DNA of 64,000 nt, from the NCBI GenBank assembly GCA_039583875.1, contig CM077152.1, forward strand, positions 17,533,059 through 17,597,058, given 5' to 3'. The stretch comes from Platanthera guangdongensis (taxonomy: Eukaryota > Streptophyta > Magnoliopsida > Asparagales > Orchidaceae). How positions within the stretch are numbered: position 1 is the first letter of the stretch; each line of letters starts with the position of its first letter. Shown piece by piece: positions 1 to 11,271 of this stretch. Position numbers and translations under genes: made by a program. The notes below the pieces were generated by a model that worked only from the letters and a program-made list of their open reading frames with translations, did no database searches and was not told the DNA's origin.

Positions 1-1647
1 GTCGACTACTTTTCTCCTTCCTCTTCTCCTTCTCCGGCCAGTGGGAGCAAGAACATCGTTTTTTCTCCAGCAACCCAAGCTCCTGCTCGTTCCGGCCGGT
101 GGATTTCGTGAGGGACTCCTAGGGTTTCGCTCGAAACCCCTCTTCGTGGATTTCGGAGCCCAGATCTGGTCTCCTTGGGTAAGGAACCCCGCCTCACTCT
201 CGTTTTCAGTTTGCTCTAATTTTATTACGCTAATTTTTCGCTCTCCGATCTAGGGTTTTTGGACGATCCAACTTATGTCCATCGTATAACCCGCTAATCC
301 CGGATTTGTGTGTTTTCCAGTGCGTGTCCTTGGATCTAGGTGGTGGAATCACTCCAAGACCTCTCCGAATTAGGGATTTTTGCTTCCAAACGCCACCAAA
401 ATCCCCGATTCCTCGCGGTAGCCTCTTCTCCCCTCACTTTCGAGGGAGGTAAATTCCTAAACCCCTCTTCTTTTGTGTGGAGCGATTATTAAACGCATGT
501 GCTGGCATAAACAACTTGTTAATTCAATTTGGAATGTATTTTTGATCTCGAACAGGTTTAGCTCAAGCTTCTAACCTTGCCTGCGCCACTTAACTGTTAC
601 TAGCATTTTCGAAATCACCTTAAGGCAAGTAGAGACACTCTCTCGCTTGCAAACATGAGATCTAATTTACTTCACTTTTGTTTATGAAGTAGCCCCTTAT
701 AAACTGGAATCGTCTAATTATTTATGAATTCCTGAAATTGTCTAATATCTTAGGCGAACATTGTGAGGAGAGTGTTGGTTTGGTGTGACGCGTCGAATCG
801 AGCTCTTGACTAATTGGTAACAGAAATCATTAGTCGACCATTGCAAGCACCGTTGTTGATAAGCCTTGCATCAACTCATACACTAGAATCATGTACATCA
901 AATGACAACACCTTCACCCATCAATGTTTTCCGCTTATGGTATTGCAACTAGGCTAAACTCCGGAGTAGGCCATTAAATTAAAAACATCTTGTTTGACAT
1001 GATTACTTGTCTGGTAGTAGGTTGCTACGTGCAAAACTGGTTCACTGAGCTCTCGTTTCCTCTGCTTACTTTCTGTGCAAGTGATTAATTTGAATCTTTA
1101 TGTATATTCATGTTCTGAGGCACTTTCCTTTTGTTTGGATTCGCCTTACGTTTCGTGACTGCGCCGCCCGGTTCCTGAGATATTTCTTCTTCCAGCTACA
1201 GCCTTGCTCGAAGGTTTCATTTTGTTAAATGTATCAGCAGGTTCTATGTATTTTGTTTCTTTTGCTGTTGGATTTTTTCTACTCATGTACTAGTTATCGT
1301 CAGACATTTTCTCTTGTATCGAGGACAACTTGTAGGATGAAACATTGTACTAGTTCATTTCACTTATGCATTTTCTACTTTTGTGACTAGTTGCATTCAT
1401 TAGTTTCAGTACTGTTTGTGACATAATTTTTATAAAAGAAATGCATGCACATCAACTTTTTAACTATTTATGTATGGCTTCCGCACCAATTTAAAAATCT
1501 TTTAAAACCCTTTTCAAAAATAGCTGATTTAAAAACTAGTTGTAGAATTTCTGGTTCCGCCTTAGCAAGCATGATTCTTCTCTGCATGCCTGTGGCATCA
1601 CGACCCGCCCGAAGCGCACTCTGATCTTGTTGAGACGGGTCGTGACA
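1..1647 (+). repeat. 5' LTR (partial) of the gypsy element
   Basis: It aligns base for base with 7590-9215, for example at the shared GAGACACTCTCTCGCTTGC near 630 and 8219. It ends in CGTGACA directly before the primer binding site, giving the expected TG...CA ends when compared with the 3' LTR start at 7216. A few substitutions separate the two copies. Confidence 0.92.
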
Positions 1648-1649
1648 GT

Positions 1650-1660
1650 TGGTATCAGAG
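1650..1660 (+). promoter_or_regulatory. Primer binding site (tRNA-iMet)
   Basis: TGGTATCAGAG lies two bases after the 5' LTR end. It is complementary to the 3' end of plant initiator-methionine tRNA, which primes minus-strand DNA synthesis. Confidence 0.9.
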
Positions 1661-2349
1661 ACAGGTTGTTGATGAGGTTAGCTCTAAAAAAAACAAAAAA
1701 AATGAAGTATTTTGAAAGTATTACATATTTTGGAATCCTATTATGTAAAAATATTCATACATGCATCATTGCTCCACTCACTCTGTCATTGTCTGTTGTT
1801 CGAGGCTGAAACACACACACACTCACTCATAAGCATGAGTAATATGCGTGCAAACGTTAAGGGAGTATGAACAAACTTAATATTTATATGCATATGAATT
1901 TCCACTAGGATATACACCGTTTGCAAATATTAAATTGTATGAGCGGTTTAATATTTTCAAGTGCGTGACATTAGAATCATAATGTGCATGACATGTTAAG
2001 TGATATGGGCACTTAACATGACATGTGTTTCCATTCATGGGCATTTTTAGGAATGCATTGTAGGCATAATTACATTGCATGCATATCATAACTCATTGCA
2101 CAAGTGTTAAGCTAAGAGCAACAGATGACGATTGTACACACATGGATTTCACAATCATAATTCTATCGCACGCGATTCTATCGTCGCATTTGCATTTGCA
2201 TGGCTATCACCTAGAGTTGTCCACTGAAAATGCTATAACTATTACATGATTTATGTATCCAACAGTGTTAGAATGCTAGAACCTGTAGTCTCGATCCGCT
2301 ATGCTTAGCCTGACTATTTCTCTTACTCAATTCTTTTATGTTTCTTTAG

Positions 2350-3591
2350 ATGGCTCCTAAGCGATCGCAGCGAAAGAAAGCTACCCCTGCTGCGAGGGAG
2401 GCCCCTAGAGATGAAACTGCCCAGCTTTTGAGACAGCTTCTGGAGCGTGTCACCCGTCTGGAGGGGGAACGCCAAACTCCTGATCCAGCCTCTGGTTTCG
2501 GCAGCGCAGGGACGACTGGAGTTGCTGTTACCACCACCCCTCCTGCACCTGGATCTGGGACCGGCTTGTCCGCTGGCACCATGGAGGCCCCGCTCGTGCC
2601 AAATCCGACCACCCCTGTAGCGATGACAGACACTCTAGCTTTCAAGAGACTAAATCCGCCTACCTACAATGGCGACCGTGATTACTTTGTGATCACTGAA
2701 TGGGTCTCCCAGATGGAGAAACACTTTGAGTATGCTGCAGTTCCCGAGGCCCAAAAGGTTCTCCTTGCGGCCTATCAGCTGACCGAGGATGCTTACACTT
2801 GGTGGCTTCAGCGCCGCAGCCTCTCTGATTCTGCCACCTTGACTTGGGGACAGTTCAAGGATGCTCTTATGGAGAACTTCCTCTCTTCTGTGGAGCGGGA
2901 CAAGTTAGCTGAGAAGTTCCTGTCCCTTCAGCAGTTTGGCAGGACAGTGACCGAGTATGCGAGAGAGTTCTCCCGCCTATCCCTCCTTGCTGTGGAATTC
3001 GTGCCAGATGAAGCCAAAAGGATCAGCCATTTCGTGAAGGGACTCCGTCATGACTTCCAACAGCATGTGGTAGCCCATGGCGCCACCACCTACGCGGAGA
3101 CCGTGGGAGCCGCCTTGAGGGTGGAAGCAATTGAGCTGGATCGTTCCGCCAAGAAAGTCCAGCATGGCACCAGCAATGCTGCAGCATCCGACCTCAAGCG
3201 TAAAGTGCTCCATCTCAGGAGCAAGGTCCCGGGCCCAAGGAGGTGTGCACCTTCTGTCACAAGGTGGGCCATGTTGCCCAAGTCTGTCGTTCTCTCCTGA
3301 AGAAGCAAAAGGACATCCATGCTCCGCCGCCTCAGATGACGCTTGCCTCTACCTCCACCGTCTGTGCGTACTGCAAGAAGCCGGGCCACCAGCTGAAGGA
3401 CTGCCGTCGTAGGCAGAAGGCCTGTTTCAAGTGCGGGCAGGTTGGACACCTCAAGCTAGACTGCCCTATGAGGGAAAGCCCGATTCCCACTCAGCCACTG
3501 CAGGTTGTCCCCGGAGCTCAGGACAGGGGTAAGGCTGTGCTGAACGTCATCACTCAGGGCGAGGCGCTCGCTTCGACCGACGTCATCTCTG
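2350..3591 (+). pseudogene. gag: Gag polyprotein of the gypsy element (frameshifted)
   Basis: Gag forms the virus-like particle. The frame opens at 2350 (MAPKRSQ...) with a basic, proline- and threonine-rich N-terminus, then a Retrotrans_gag domain (roughly residues 100-255, with WVSQMEKHF and YTWWLQRR). The frame is lost near 3185-3205; the next frame carries three CCHC zinc knuckles: CTFCHKVGHVAQVC, CAYCKKPGHQLKDC and CFKCGQVGHLKLDC (3244-3470). The knuckle frame runs to 3591, where an intron-like segment starts, and without splicing it stops at 3663-3665. A one-base indel plus a TAA near 3201 break the gene. The start is the first ATG after the ~690-nt leader. Confidence 0.88.
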
Positions 3592-3700
3592 GTACGTTGT
3601 TTTGTAGAATTTTAATTTTAATTTTTCTACACGCAAATAAACTGGTCTGCCTTAGTCTCGAATAATCTTGATATGCGCCATGTTTTTTTCCCCTTTTTAG
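3592..3700 (+). other. Intron-like segment between gag and protease
   Basis: This 109-bp AT-rich segment begins GTACGT after ...GTCATCTCTG and ends in a pyrimidine tract, TTTTTTTCCCCTTTTTAG. Unspliced, it adds in-frame stops and leaves protease in another frame (gag codons start at multiples of 3, protease codons one base later). Removing it joins G|GA into one codon and gives continuous ...[13 protein letters not shown]...[10 protein letters not shown]. Splicing would therefore make Gag-Pol and retention would make Gag alone. The frame logic is seen in the sequence; that splicing happens is inference. Confidence 0.65.
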
Positions 3701-4856
3701 GAAGATTTAGGGTCAAGAATAAGTGGATGCAAATCTTATTTGATTCCGGTGCATCACACTCTTTTATTGCTCGCCACATCGTGGACCTTCACAGTTGGCC
3801 TACTTCGACACTTGAGGTCCCTTTCGAGACTTCTGTACCCGGTCATCTACACCTCTCAACCAGCGACATTCTCAATTGCCCGATCCTGCTTGGAGAATTG
3901 CAAGTTTTCGCCGATCTCATAGTTTTGGAAATGTCAGAATTCGACATAATCTTGGGAATGAATTGGTTGGTCACGTATCAAGCTAAGCTGGACTGTGTAG
4001 CAAAGAGGGTCAATCTCAACATTGGCGGCGAGGACTACAGTGTTCATGTTCAGACCCGCAGCCACCTGAAGGTAATTCGTGCTGTGCGCGCCGCTCGCCT
4101 TCTTAGTCAGGATTGCTCTGCTTGTTTCGTGTATGCTTCACATTCATATACTGTCATACCGCAACTTGAATCTATCCCATTTGCCTCCGAGTTTCCGGAT
4201 GTGTTCCCCACCGAGCTGCCTGGGATGCCTCCCGATCGTGATGTAGAGTTCTCTATTGATGTGGAGCCTGAAACACACCCCATATCTAAAGCTCCATACC
4301 GTATGACATCGCGCGAGTTGGACGAGCTCAAATTGCAGTTGGATGAGATGCTTGAGCGTGGCTACATTCATCCCAGCTCGTCTCCTTGGGGAGCCCCCGT
4401 TCTCTTCGTAAAGAAGAAGGATAGTTCCCCGAGGCTTTGTATCGACTATCAGGAGCTGAATAAGGTTCCATCAAGAATAAGTACCCCCTCCCACACGTAG
4501 ATGACCTCTTTGATCAGCTCAATGGCAGTTCTGTGTTTTCCAAAATAGATCTCAGAACAGGTTACCATCAGCTGAAGATCAAGGAATCCGACATCCCCAG
4601 AACAGCCTTCCGGACTCGGTATATACATTTTGAATTCTTGGTGATGTCTTTTGGATTGACTAACGCCCCATCTGATTTCATGGATATGATGAACCGTGCA
4701 TTCTGTGAGTTCCTAGATAAGTTCGTCATCGTCTTCATAGATGATATTTTGGTCTACTCCAAAACTCGTGAAGATCATGCAGTTCACCTTAGACTCGTCC
4801 TCTCCACCCTACGCCGGCATCAACTCTATGCCAAGCTGGCGAAGTGCGAGTTCTGA
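3701..4856 (+). pseudogene. pol: Pol part 1: aspartic protease and reverse transcriptase
   Basis: Protease matures the polyprotein; its active site [11 protein letters not shown] is intact at about 3737-3769. The RT domain starts near [12 protein letters not shown] (4190) and includes [10 protein letters not shown] (4436-4465). A one-base loss at about 4466 ends the first frame. The next frame (from about 4470) continues [21 protein letters not shown] and the catalytic FIDDILVYS box (about 4734-4760). It is stopped by TGA at 4854-4856, where the family has TGG (KCEFW). The catalytic residues are present, but frameshift and stop make the protein non-functional as it stands. It follows gag through the intron-like segment. 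Confidence 0.88.
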
Positions 4857-5470
4857 CTGTATCGTGTTGCCTTCTTGGGGCATGTCATTTCAGGGGATGA
4901 ACTATCTGTTGACCCCGCCAAAGTCTCCGTAGTGATGGACTGGAAGCGACCTTCTACTCCTACCGAGATCCGCAGTTTCCTTGGGTTGGCTGGTTATTAC
5001 CGTCGCTTCGTCAAGGGTTTCTCCTCCCTTGCCGCTCCTCTGACAAGGCTAACTCAAAAGCATGTGAGGTTTAAGTGGACAGATCAGTGTGAGCGGGCCT
5101 TTTCTGAGCTGAAGCAGCGACTATGTTCCGCACTAGTGCTAGCTCTTCCGTCAGATGGGTTGGACTTTTCAGTCTACACTGATGCTTCTGGAGTTGGTTT
5201 GGGCTGCGTTCTGATGCAGGATGACCGTGTTATTGCGTATGGGTCGAGACAGTTGAAAATTCATGAGCGTAACTATCCCACCCATGACCTGGAATTCGCT
5301 GCAGTGGTGTTTGCCTTGAAACTGTGACGTCATTATCTCTATGGTGTGAGGTGCCACTTTTACACCGACCACCAGAGTTTGGAGTACATTTTTGTTCAAA
5401 AGGACCTCAATCTTCGTCAGAGACGTTGACTCGAGTTTGTTTCAGACTATGACTTGCAGCACATATGTTG
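4857..5470 (+). pseudogene. pol: Pol part 2: RT thumb and RNase H
   Basis: The segment continues in the frame preceding the TGA at 4854-4856 and holds the RT connection ([16 protein letters not shown], then [17 protein letters not shown]) and the RNase H core ([16 protein letters not shown] near 5173-5220, [10 protein letters not shown] near 5360). RNase H degrades the RNA template during DNA synthesis. TGA codons at 5325-5327 and about 5427-5429 replace family tryptophans ([11 protein letters not shown] and RRWLEF types). The frame then shifts near 5455-5470 before the KANSVADALSRQ linker. The repeated TGG-to-TGA change suggests G-to-A decay. Confidence 0.85.
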
Positions 5471-7071
5471 CTGGTAAGGCCAATTCAGTGGCAGATGCGT
5501 TGAGTCGGCAGGTTTCTGTTGCCGCTTGTGCACCCATGTCAGCTATTCTTGCAGCCCTGATTGATGACCTCGACCGGATGGACATATCCATCGCACCCGA
5601 GGGTCATGAGGGGATTTCTGATCCGTTATGGGTAGAGCAGGTGAAGGATTTACAGCCATCTGATCCCGCACTTCAGCGCATTCGCCGGCAAGTTGAACTT
5701 GGGACTCTTCCGGATTTCTCCATCTCTGACGATGTTCTTCGTTTCCGAGGTCGACTCTGCATTCCTGATGTCCCTGAGTTACTTGATAGTATATGTAGAG
5801 AAGTGCATGAGTCCCGCTCATCTAGACATCCGGGCAACAACAAGATGTATCATGACTTGAAGCAGATCGTTTGGTGGCCTGGTATGAAGAATTACATCGC
5901 TCGTTTCATCTCTCGATGCCTTACATGCCAGAAGGTGAAAGCTCAGCGCCAGCGTCCTGGTGGACTTTTGCAACCTTTGCCTATCCGTGAATGGAAGTGG
6001 GAAGAAGTTTCTATGGAATTCATCGCTGGATTGCCTCGCACTCCGAGAGAGCATGATGCGATTTGGGTTATTGTGGACCGCTTAACTAAAGTGACCCATT
6101 TTATTCCGAATAAGGAGGGTCATTCCACCGAGAAGATGGCCCGGATCTATGTTGCAGAGATTGTCCGACTCCATGAGATTACTCTGCGAATCGTTTTTGA
6201 TCGTGACTCGAGATTTGTATCGCACTTCTGGAAAGGATTTCAGTAAGCTTTGGACACTGATCTCAACCTAAGCACTGCTTACCACCCGATGACTGATGGG
6301 CAGACTGAGAAAGTTAATCAGATTCTTGAAGATATGCTACGTTGTTATATCTTGGACTACAAGGGAGCGTGGGATGAACATCTACCTTTGGTTGAATTCG
6401 CCTACAACAACAGCTATCAAGAGAGCCTCAAGATGACCCCCTTCGAAGCACTGTACGGGCGTCGCTGTAGAACCCCGCTTTACTGGTCAGAGGTTGGTGA
6501 GAAGGTGGTGTTGGGCCCGAAGTTACTTCAGGAAATGGAAGAAGCCACCAAGAAGACTCGTCTTCAGCTCAGTCGTGTCATTGAGAGACAAAGAAAGTAT
6601 GCAAATCAGCGCCGCCGTCCGTTAAAGTTTGCTGTGGGCGATCAAGTGTTCCTGAAGGTTTCTCCTACTCCTGGGGTGAAACGGTTCGGTCGCCATCATA
6701 AGCTCAGCTCGAGGTTCGTGGGACTGTACTCCATCTCAGAACGTGTTGGAGGATCTGCCTATCGTCTGGAGCTACCTGCTTCTTTGGCCGGTGTCCATGA
6801 CGTCTTTCATGTTAGCCAGCTTCAGAAATATATCCACGATCCAAATCGTGTTCTTGAAGAAGTTCCAGTGATTCCTGAAGCCAATCTGTCTTATCCGATC
6901 GAGCCTTCGAAGATCGTCGAATTTCAAGAACGCAAGCTTCGCAAGAGAACCATTCCGATAGTGAAGGTACTTTGGCTGCATGGCAAGTCCGAGGAGTACA
7001 CTTGGGAACTCGAATCTGATATGCGCTGCAAGTATCCACAACTCTTCTCTCGATTTTGGGTACGTCTCTAA
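5392..7071 (+). pseudogene. pol: Pol part 3: integrase and chromodomain-like tail
   Basis: Integrase inserts the cDNA into the genome. The order is RNase H tail (VADALSRQ), zinc-binding HHCC region (H...H near 5808-5830, CLTCQKVK near 5920), catalytic core (WVIVDRLTKVTHF, FDRDSRF, AYHPMTDGQTEKVNQ) and the GPY/F region (SSRFVGLYSI). The tail KVLWLHGKSEEYTWELESDM (6966-7022) fits a chromodomain-type targeting module. A TAA at 6244-6246 cuts the core between the second Asp and the catalytic Glu; otherwise the frame is open for 284 and 273 codons. It ends at 7071, about 130 bases before the purine tract. Confidence 0.9.
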
Positions 7072-7202
7072 GTTTGACTCCCTTGTTATTTCAGAATCTT
7101 TCATGATTAGCTTTCATGCGTTAATCTGCAAACTTTTGTATGTTGTCTGAAACTTCGTTCCATTCAGAGAATTCTCATGCAAGTTTCGGGACGAAACTTA
7201 CT

Positions 7203-7215
7203 AAGTAGGGGAGAA
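7203..7215 (+). promoter_or_regulatory. Polypurine tract
   Basis: AAGTAGGGGAGAA sits immediately before the 3' LTR start TGTAACAACC. It is the usual plus-strand DNA primer. Confidence 0.85.
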
Positions 7216-7234
7216 TGTAACAACCCCTAATATA

Positions 7235-7269
<35 letters not shown>

Positions 7270-9215
7270 CATATAATATAAAGAAAGACAAAAACCAATA
7301 CCTAAACCTAACCCCCCTTCCTTTAAAATAAACCCGAGCCAGCGAGTATCCCGCAACCCGCATCCCGCATCCCGCAAGAAATCCCGATCCCGCCTCCTTT
7401 GCCCCCGACGGCCTCGCCTCCGTCTCCCGAGCGCCCGACGGCCCTCTCCTCCGCCTCCAGTGGCCCGCAAATCCCTCCTCCAGGCCCGACGCCCCTTCCT
7501 CTTGCTTCCCCGTCGTCTACGACGCTCCCCTTGGCCGGCAAATCCCGCAGCAGCCCCTCCTCTCTTGGCCGGCTGCATCCAAGGGAGGGGTCGACTACTT
7601 TTCCCCTTCCTCTTCTCCTTCTCCGACCAGTGGGAGCAAGAACATCGTTTCTTCTCCAGCAACCCTAGCTCCTCGTTCCGGCCGGTGGATTTCGTGAGGG
7701 ACTCCTAGGGTTTCGCTCGAAACCCCTTTTCATGGATTTCGGAGCCCAGATCTGGTCTCCTTGGGTAAGGAACCCCGCCTCACTCTCGTTTTCAGTTTGC
7801 TCTAATTTTATTACGCTAATTTTTCGCTCTCCGATCTAGGGTTTTTGGACGATCCAACTTATGTCCATCGTATAACCCGCTAATCCCGGATTTGTGTGTT
7901 TTCCAGTGCGTGTCCTTGGATCTAGGTGGTGGAATCACTCCAAGACCTCTCCGAATTAGGGATTTTTGCTTCCAAACGCCGCCAAAATCACCGATCCCTC
8001 GCGGTAGCCTCTTCTCCCCTCACTTTCGAGGGAGGTAAATTCCTAAACCACTCTCCTTTTGTGTGGAGCGATTATTAAACGCATGTGCTGGCATAAGCAA
8101 CTTGTTAATTCAATTTGGAATGTATTTTTTGATCTCGAACAGGTTTAGCTCAAGCTTCTAACCTTGCCTGCGCCACTTAACTGTTACTAGCATTTTCGAA
8201 ATCACCTTAAGGCAAGTAGAGACACTCTCTCGCTTGCAAACATGAGATCTAATTTACTTCACTTTTGTTTATGAAGTAGCCCCTTATAAACTGAAATCGT
8301 CTAATTATTTATGAATTCCTGAAATTGTCTAATATCTTAGGCGAACATTGTGAGGAGAGTGTTGGTTTGGTGTGACGCGTCGAATCGAGCTCTTGACTAA
8401 CTGGTAATAGAAATCATTAGTCGACCATTGCAAGCACCGTTGTTGATAAGCCTTGCATCAACTCATACACTAGAATCCTGTACACCAAATGACAACACCT
8501 TCACCCATCAATGTTTTCCGCTTATGGTATTGCAACTAGGCTAAACTCCGGAGTAGGCCATTAAATTAAAAGCATCTTGTTTGACATGGTTACTTGTCTG
8601 GTAGTAGGTTGCTACGTGCAAAACTGGTTCACTGAGCTCTCGTTTCCTCTGCTTACTTTCTGTGCAAGTGATTAATTTGAATCTTTATGTATATTCATGT
8701 TCTGAGATACTTTCCTTTTGTTTGGATTTGTTTTAGGTTTCGTGACTGCGCCGTCCGGTTCCTGAGATATTTCTTCTTCCAGCTACAGCCTTGCTCGGAG
8801 GTTTCATTTTGTTAAATGTATCAGCAAATTCTATATATTTTGTTTCTTTTGCTGTTGGATTTTTTCTACTCATGTACTATTTATCGTCAGACATTTTCTC
8901 TTGTATCGAGGACAACTTGTAGGGTGAAACATTGTACTACTTCATTTCACTTATGCATTTTCTACCTTTGTGACTAGTTGCATTCATTAGTTTCAGTACT
9001 GTTTGTGACAGTTTTTATAAAAGAAATGCATGCACATCAACTTTTTAACTATTTATGTATGGTTTCCGCACCAATTTAAAAATTTTTTAAAACTCTTTTC
9101 AAAAATAGCTGATTTAAAAACTAGTTGTAGAATTTCTGGTTCCGCCTTAGCAGACATGATTTTTCTCTGCATGCCTGTGACATCACGACCCGCCCGAAGT
9201 GCACTCTGATCTTGT
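7216..9215 (+). repeat. 3' LTR of the gypsy element (3' end clipped)
   Basis: It begins TGTAACAACCCC after the purine tract and carries an ATA/AAT microsatellite near 7229-7268 and a GC-rich stretch near 7330-7590. It matches the 5' LTR until CTGATCTTGT, after which the 5' LTR continues for 17 bases to CGTGACA while this copy changes to unrelated sequence. The terminal 17 bp and any target duplication are missing. Confidence 0.9.
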
Positions 9216-9564
9216 ATAATTTTATTTCCAGTCATTTACTTGCGATGCAAACTTTAGTTATTCTTGTTACGATACTAATTTTATATCGTTGTTTAATTTG
9301 CTTCACATCATACGTTTCAGCTAGCTTATGAATTGATGCCAAATTAGGTAGGTGTGTTACACATTATCGTGTCTACTTCCTTAGTGGGGTGTCAATAAAT
9401 GGGTGTCTGCAACATTTTTTAAAGTTCATTTAGATGTGTAGGATCCTACTTGACTTTTTTTTTTCTAAATTTGATCTTTGTTATTTTGTTCCTTCTTACT
9501 GACCATAGTTGTTTAACATTAACATTTTTATTAAAAAAATCAAGTTTAATGTTCTATTTGTATC
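9216..9564. other. Spacer, no gene seen
   Basis: AT-rich sequence between the clipped gypsy LTR and the copia LTR. No coding motif, primer site or repeat structure was recognised. Confidence 0.6.
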
Positions 9565-9765
9565 TGTAGAGAAGTACAAAAGCAATGCCGGAAAAATGAG
9601 CTGACCCTTGTATATCCTTCTTCAGTATGTAAATACAAGTATGAGTTCAAATATATAGGGAGAGAAGAGAGAAGAATCCCAGATCCAAGATGTGAGACTA
9701 AAATAAATAGGAAGAAAATACACAAATGGGCCAAAACATGGGCTTTTACATTGTCTTTTCTAACA
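9565..9765 (-). repeat. 3' LTR, copia family A copy 1
   Basis: It is similar along its length to 13129-13343. On the plus strand it reads TGTAGAGAAGTAC...TCTAACA. The adjacent CTCCCCCGC (9766-9774) is the complement of the polypurine tract GCGGGGGAG. Confidence 0.88.
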
Positions 9766-9774
9766 CTCCCCCGC

Positions 9775-11020
9775 AAGCTGGAGCGTAGAAGTCGTAGGAA
9801 CCCAACTTGGACAAGAACTGATAAAATAAAGCACTTGATATGACCTTAGTGAGAATGTCAGCCACTTGATCTGTAGCCGGAACATGTCTCAATTCCAGCT
9901 TCTTCATTTGAACTTTTTCCCGAACAAAATGACAGTCGACTTCAATGTGTTTCGTTCTTTCGTGAAAGACCAGGTTCTTAGCTATGTGTCTAGCAGCTTG
10001 ACTGTCACAGAGTAAGTGTTGGTGAGGAAAGTTTTACTCCCATATCACTTAAGAGACTTTCAAGCTATGTAAGCTCGGATACAGCAGATGTCATTGACCG
10101 GTATTCAACTTCAGTTGAAGATCAAACAACCACGACTTGTTTCTTACTGCGCCAGATAACAAGGTGACCTACAAAGTAGGTACAAAATCCGCTGGTGGAA
10201 CGCCGATCATCCAGGGAACCAAAATAATCTGCATCTGAAAACACAACCAATGTTGGAGTAGAAGAAGAGGTTTTGTAAGCCAGCGCTTGACCATGAGCAG
10301 TTTTTAGATATCTTAGGATGTGTTCGACGACCTGAAGATGAGACATCTGAGGAGAATGCATAAACCGGCTGACCACCCCAACAACAAAGGATATGTCCGG
10401 TCTCGTGGTCGTTAGGTAAATCAATTTCCCAACGAGTCGTCGATAGTATTCTGGATTTGGAAGAAGAAGATCTGCATCAGAAGCATGTGCACACAACTTG
10501 TGATTGACATCCATAAGAGTGCTAACCGGCTTGCATCCAGAATAGACAACATCTTGAAGAAGGTCGAGACAGTACTTCTGTTGAGATAGAATGCAGCCAT
10601 CGGGACGTCTTGCGATCTTAAGGCCACGGAAGTATCGAAGGTTTCCAAAATCTTTTGTTTGAAACACAGAACTACGGTGTTGTTTGACCACTTGTTTTTC
10701 CTTTGAATCATCTCCGGTGATTAGAATGTCATCAACATACACCAAAAGAAGAACCGTTCCTGTTGTTCAATGTCGAGTGAATAGAGAAGTCTGCCGAGCT
10801 CCGAGTAAAGCCAACCACTCGAACAACCTTACTGAACTCATCGAACCATGCCCAAGGGGATTGTTTGAGACCATAAATTGACTTCTTAAGATGACAAACA
10901 TGAGAATACCCTGTGGTCTCAAACCCGGAAGGCTGCTGCATGTAGACTGTCTCTTGAAGATCTCCATTTAAAAATGCATTTTTGATATCTAGTTGATGTA
11001 ATGGTCACCGGCGATGCACA
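9775..11020 (-). pseudogene. pol: Copia RT and RNase H (broken)
   Basis: This is the RT palm and RNase H of copia Pol. [17 protein letters not shown] lies in one frame (10732-10941). [11 protein letters not shown] follows in a second frame, in an open run of 207 codons (10122-10745) that includes YFRGLKIARRPDG, GKLIYLTTTRPDIS and the RNase H start DADYFGSLDDRRSTSGFC. The extreme C-terminus, with the [16 protein letters not shown] sequence, is in other frames at 9780-10030. Frameshifts near 10745 and 10120 make it inactive. Confidence 0.85.
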
Positions 11021-11271
11021 ACAATAGAGAGGACACGAACTGTGTTGAGTTTCGCTACCGGAGAGAAGGTTTCTTTATAGTCAAGACCCTATTGTTGAGT
11101 GAAGCCGCGAGCCAACAGTTGGGCTTTAAGGCAGTCAATTGTCCCATCAAGAGCATGCCTGATGACAAATACCCATTTAAAACCAACATGTGTCTGTCCT
11201 GGACGAAGAGGGACCAGATTCCACATGTGATTTGCCCAGAGAGCAGTCATTTCTTCGTCCATGACCACTTG

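Larger units (their letters stand above)
1..9215 (+). mobile_element. Ty3/gypsy chromovirus (Tekay/Del-like), 5' LTR truncated by window edge
   Basis: This is an LTR retrotransposon with the order LTR, primer site, gag, protease, reverse transcriptase, RNase H, integrase, chromodomain-like tail, purine tract, LTR. Integrase lying after RT/RNase H makes it Ty3/gypsy. The C-terminal module after integrase, ending in a WELES.M..KYPQLF-type motif, is typical of Tekay/Del chromoviruses. The two LTRs are nearly identical by eye, so the copy is not very old, yet pol carries several frameshifts and stops, so it cannot move on its own. The first ~374 bases of the 5' LTR lie outside the window: base 1 aligns with base 7590. 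The lineage call is inferred from motifs, not from a tree. Confidence 0.93.

Noticed and set aside
1627..2089. Small frames in the gypsy leader
   Set aside because: Short, AT-rich, no motif; located between primer site and gag where non-coding leader is expected.
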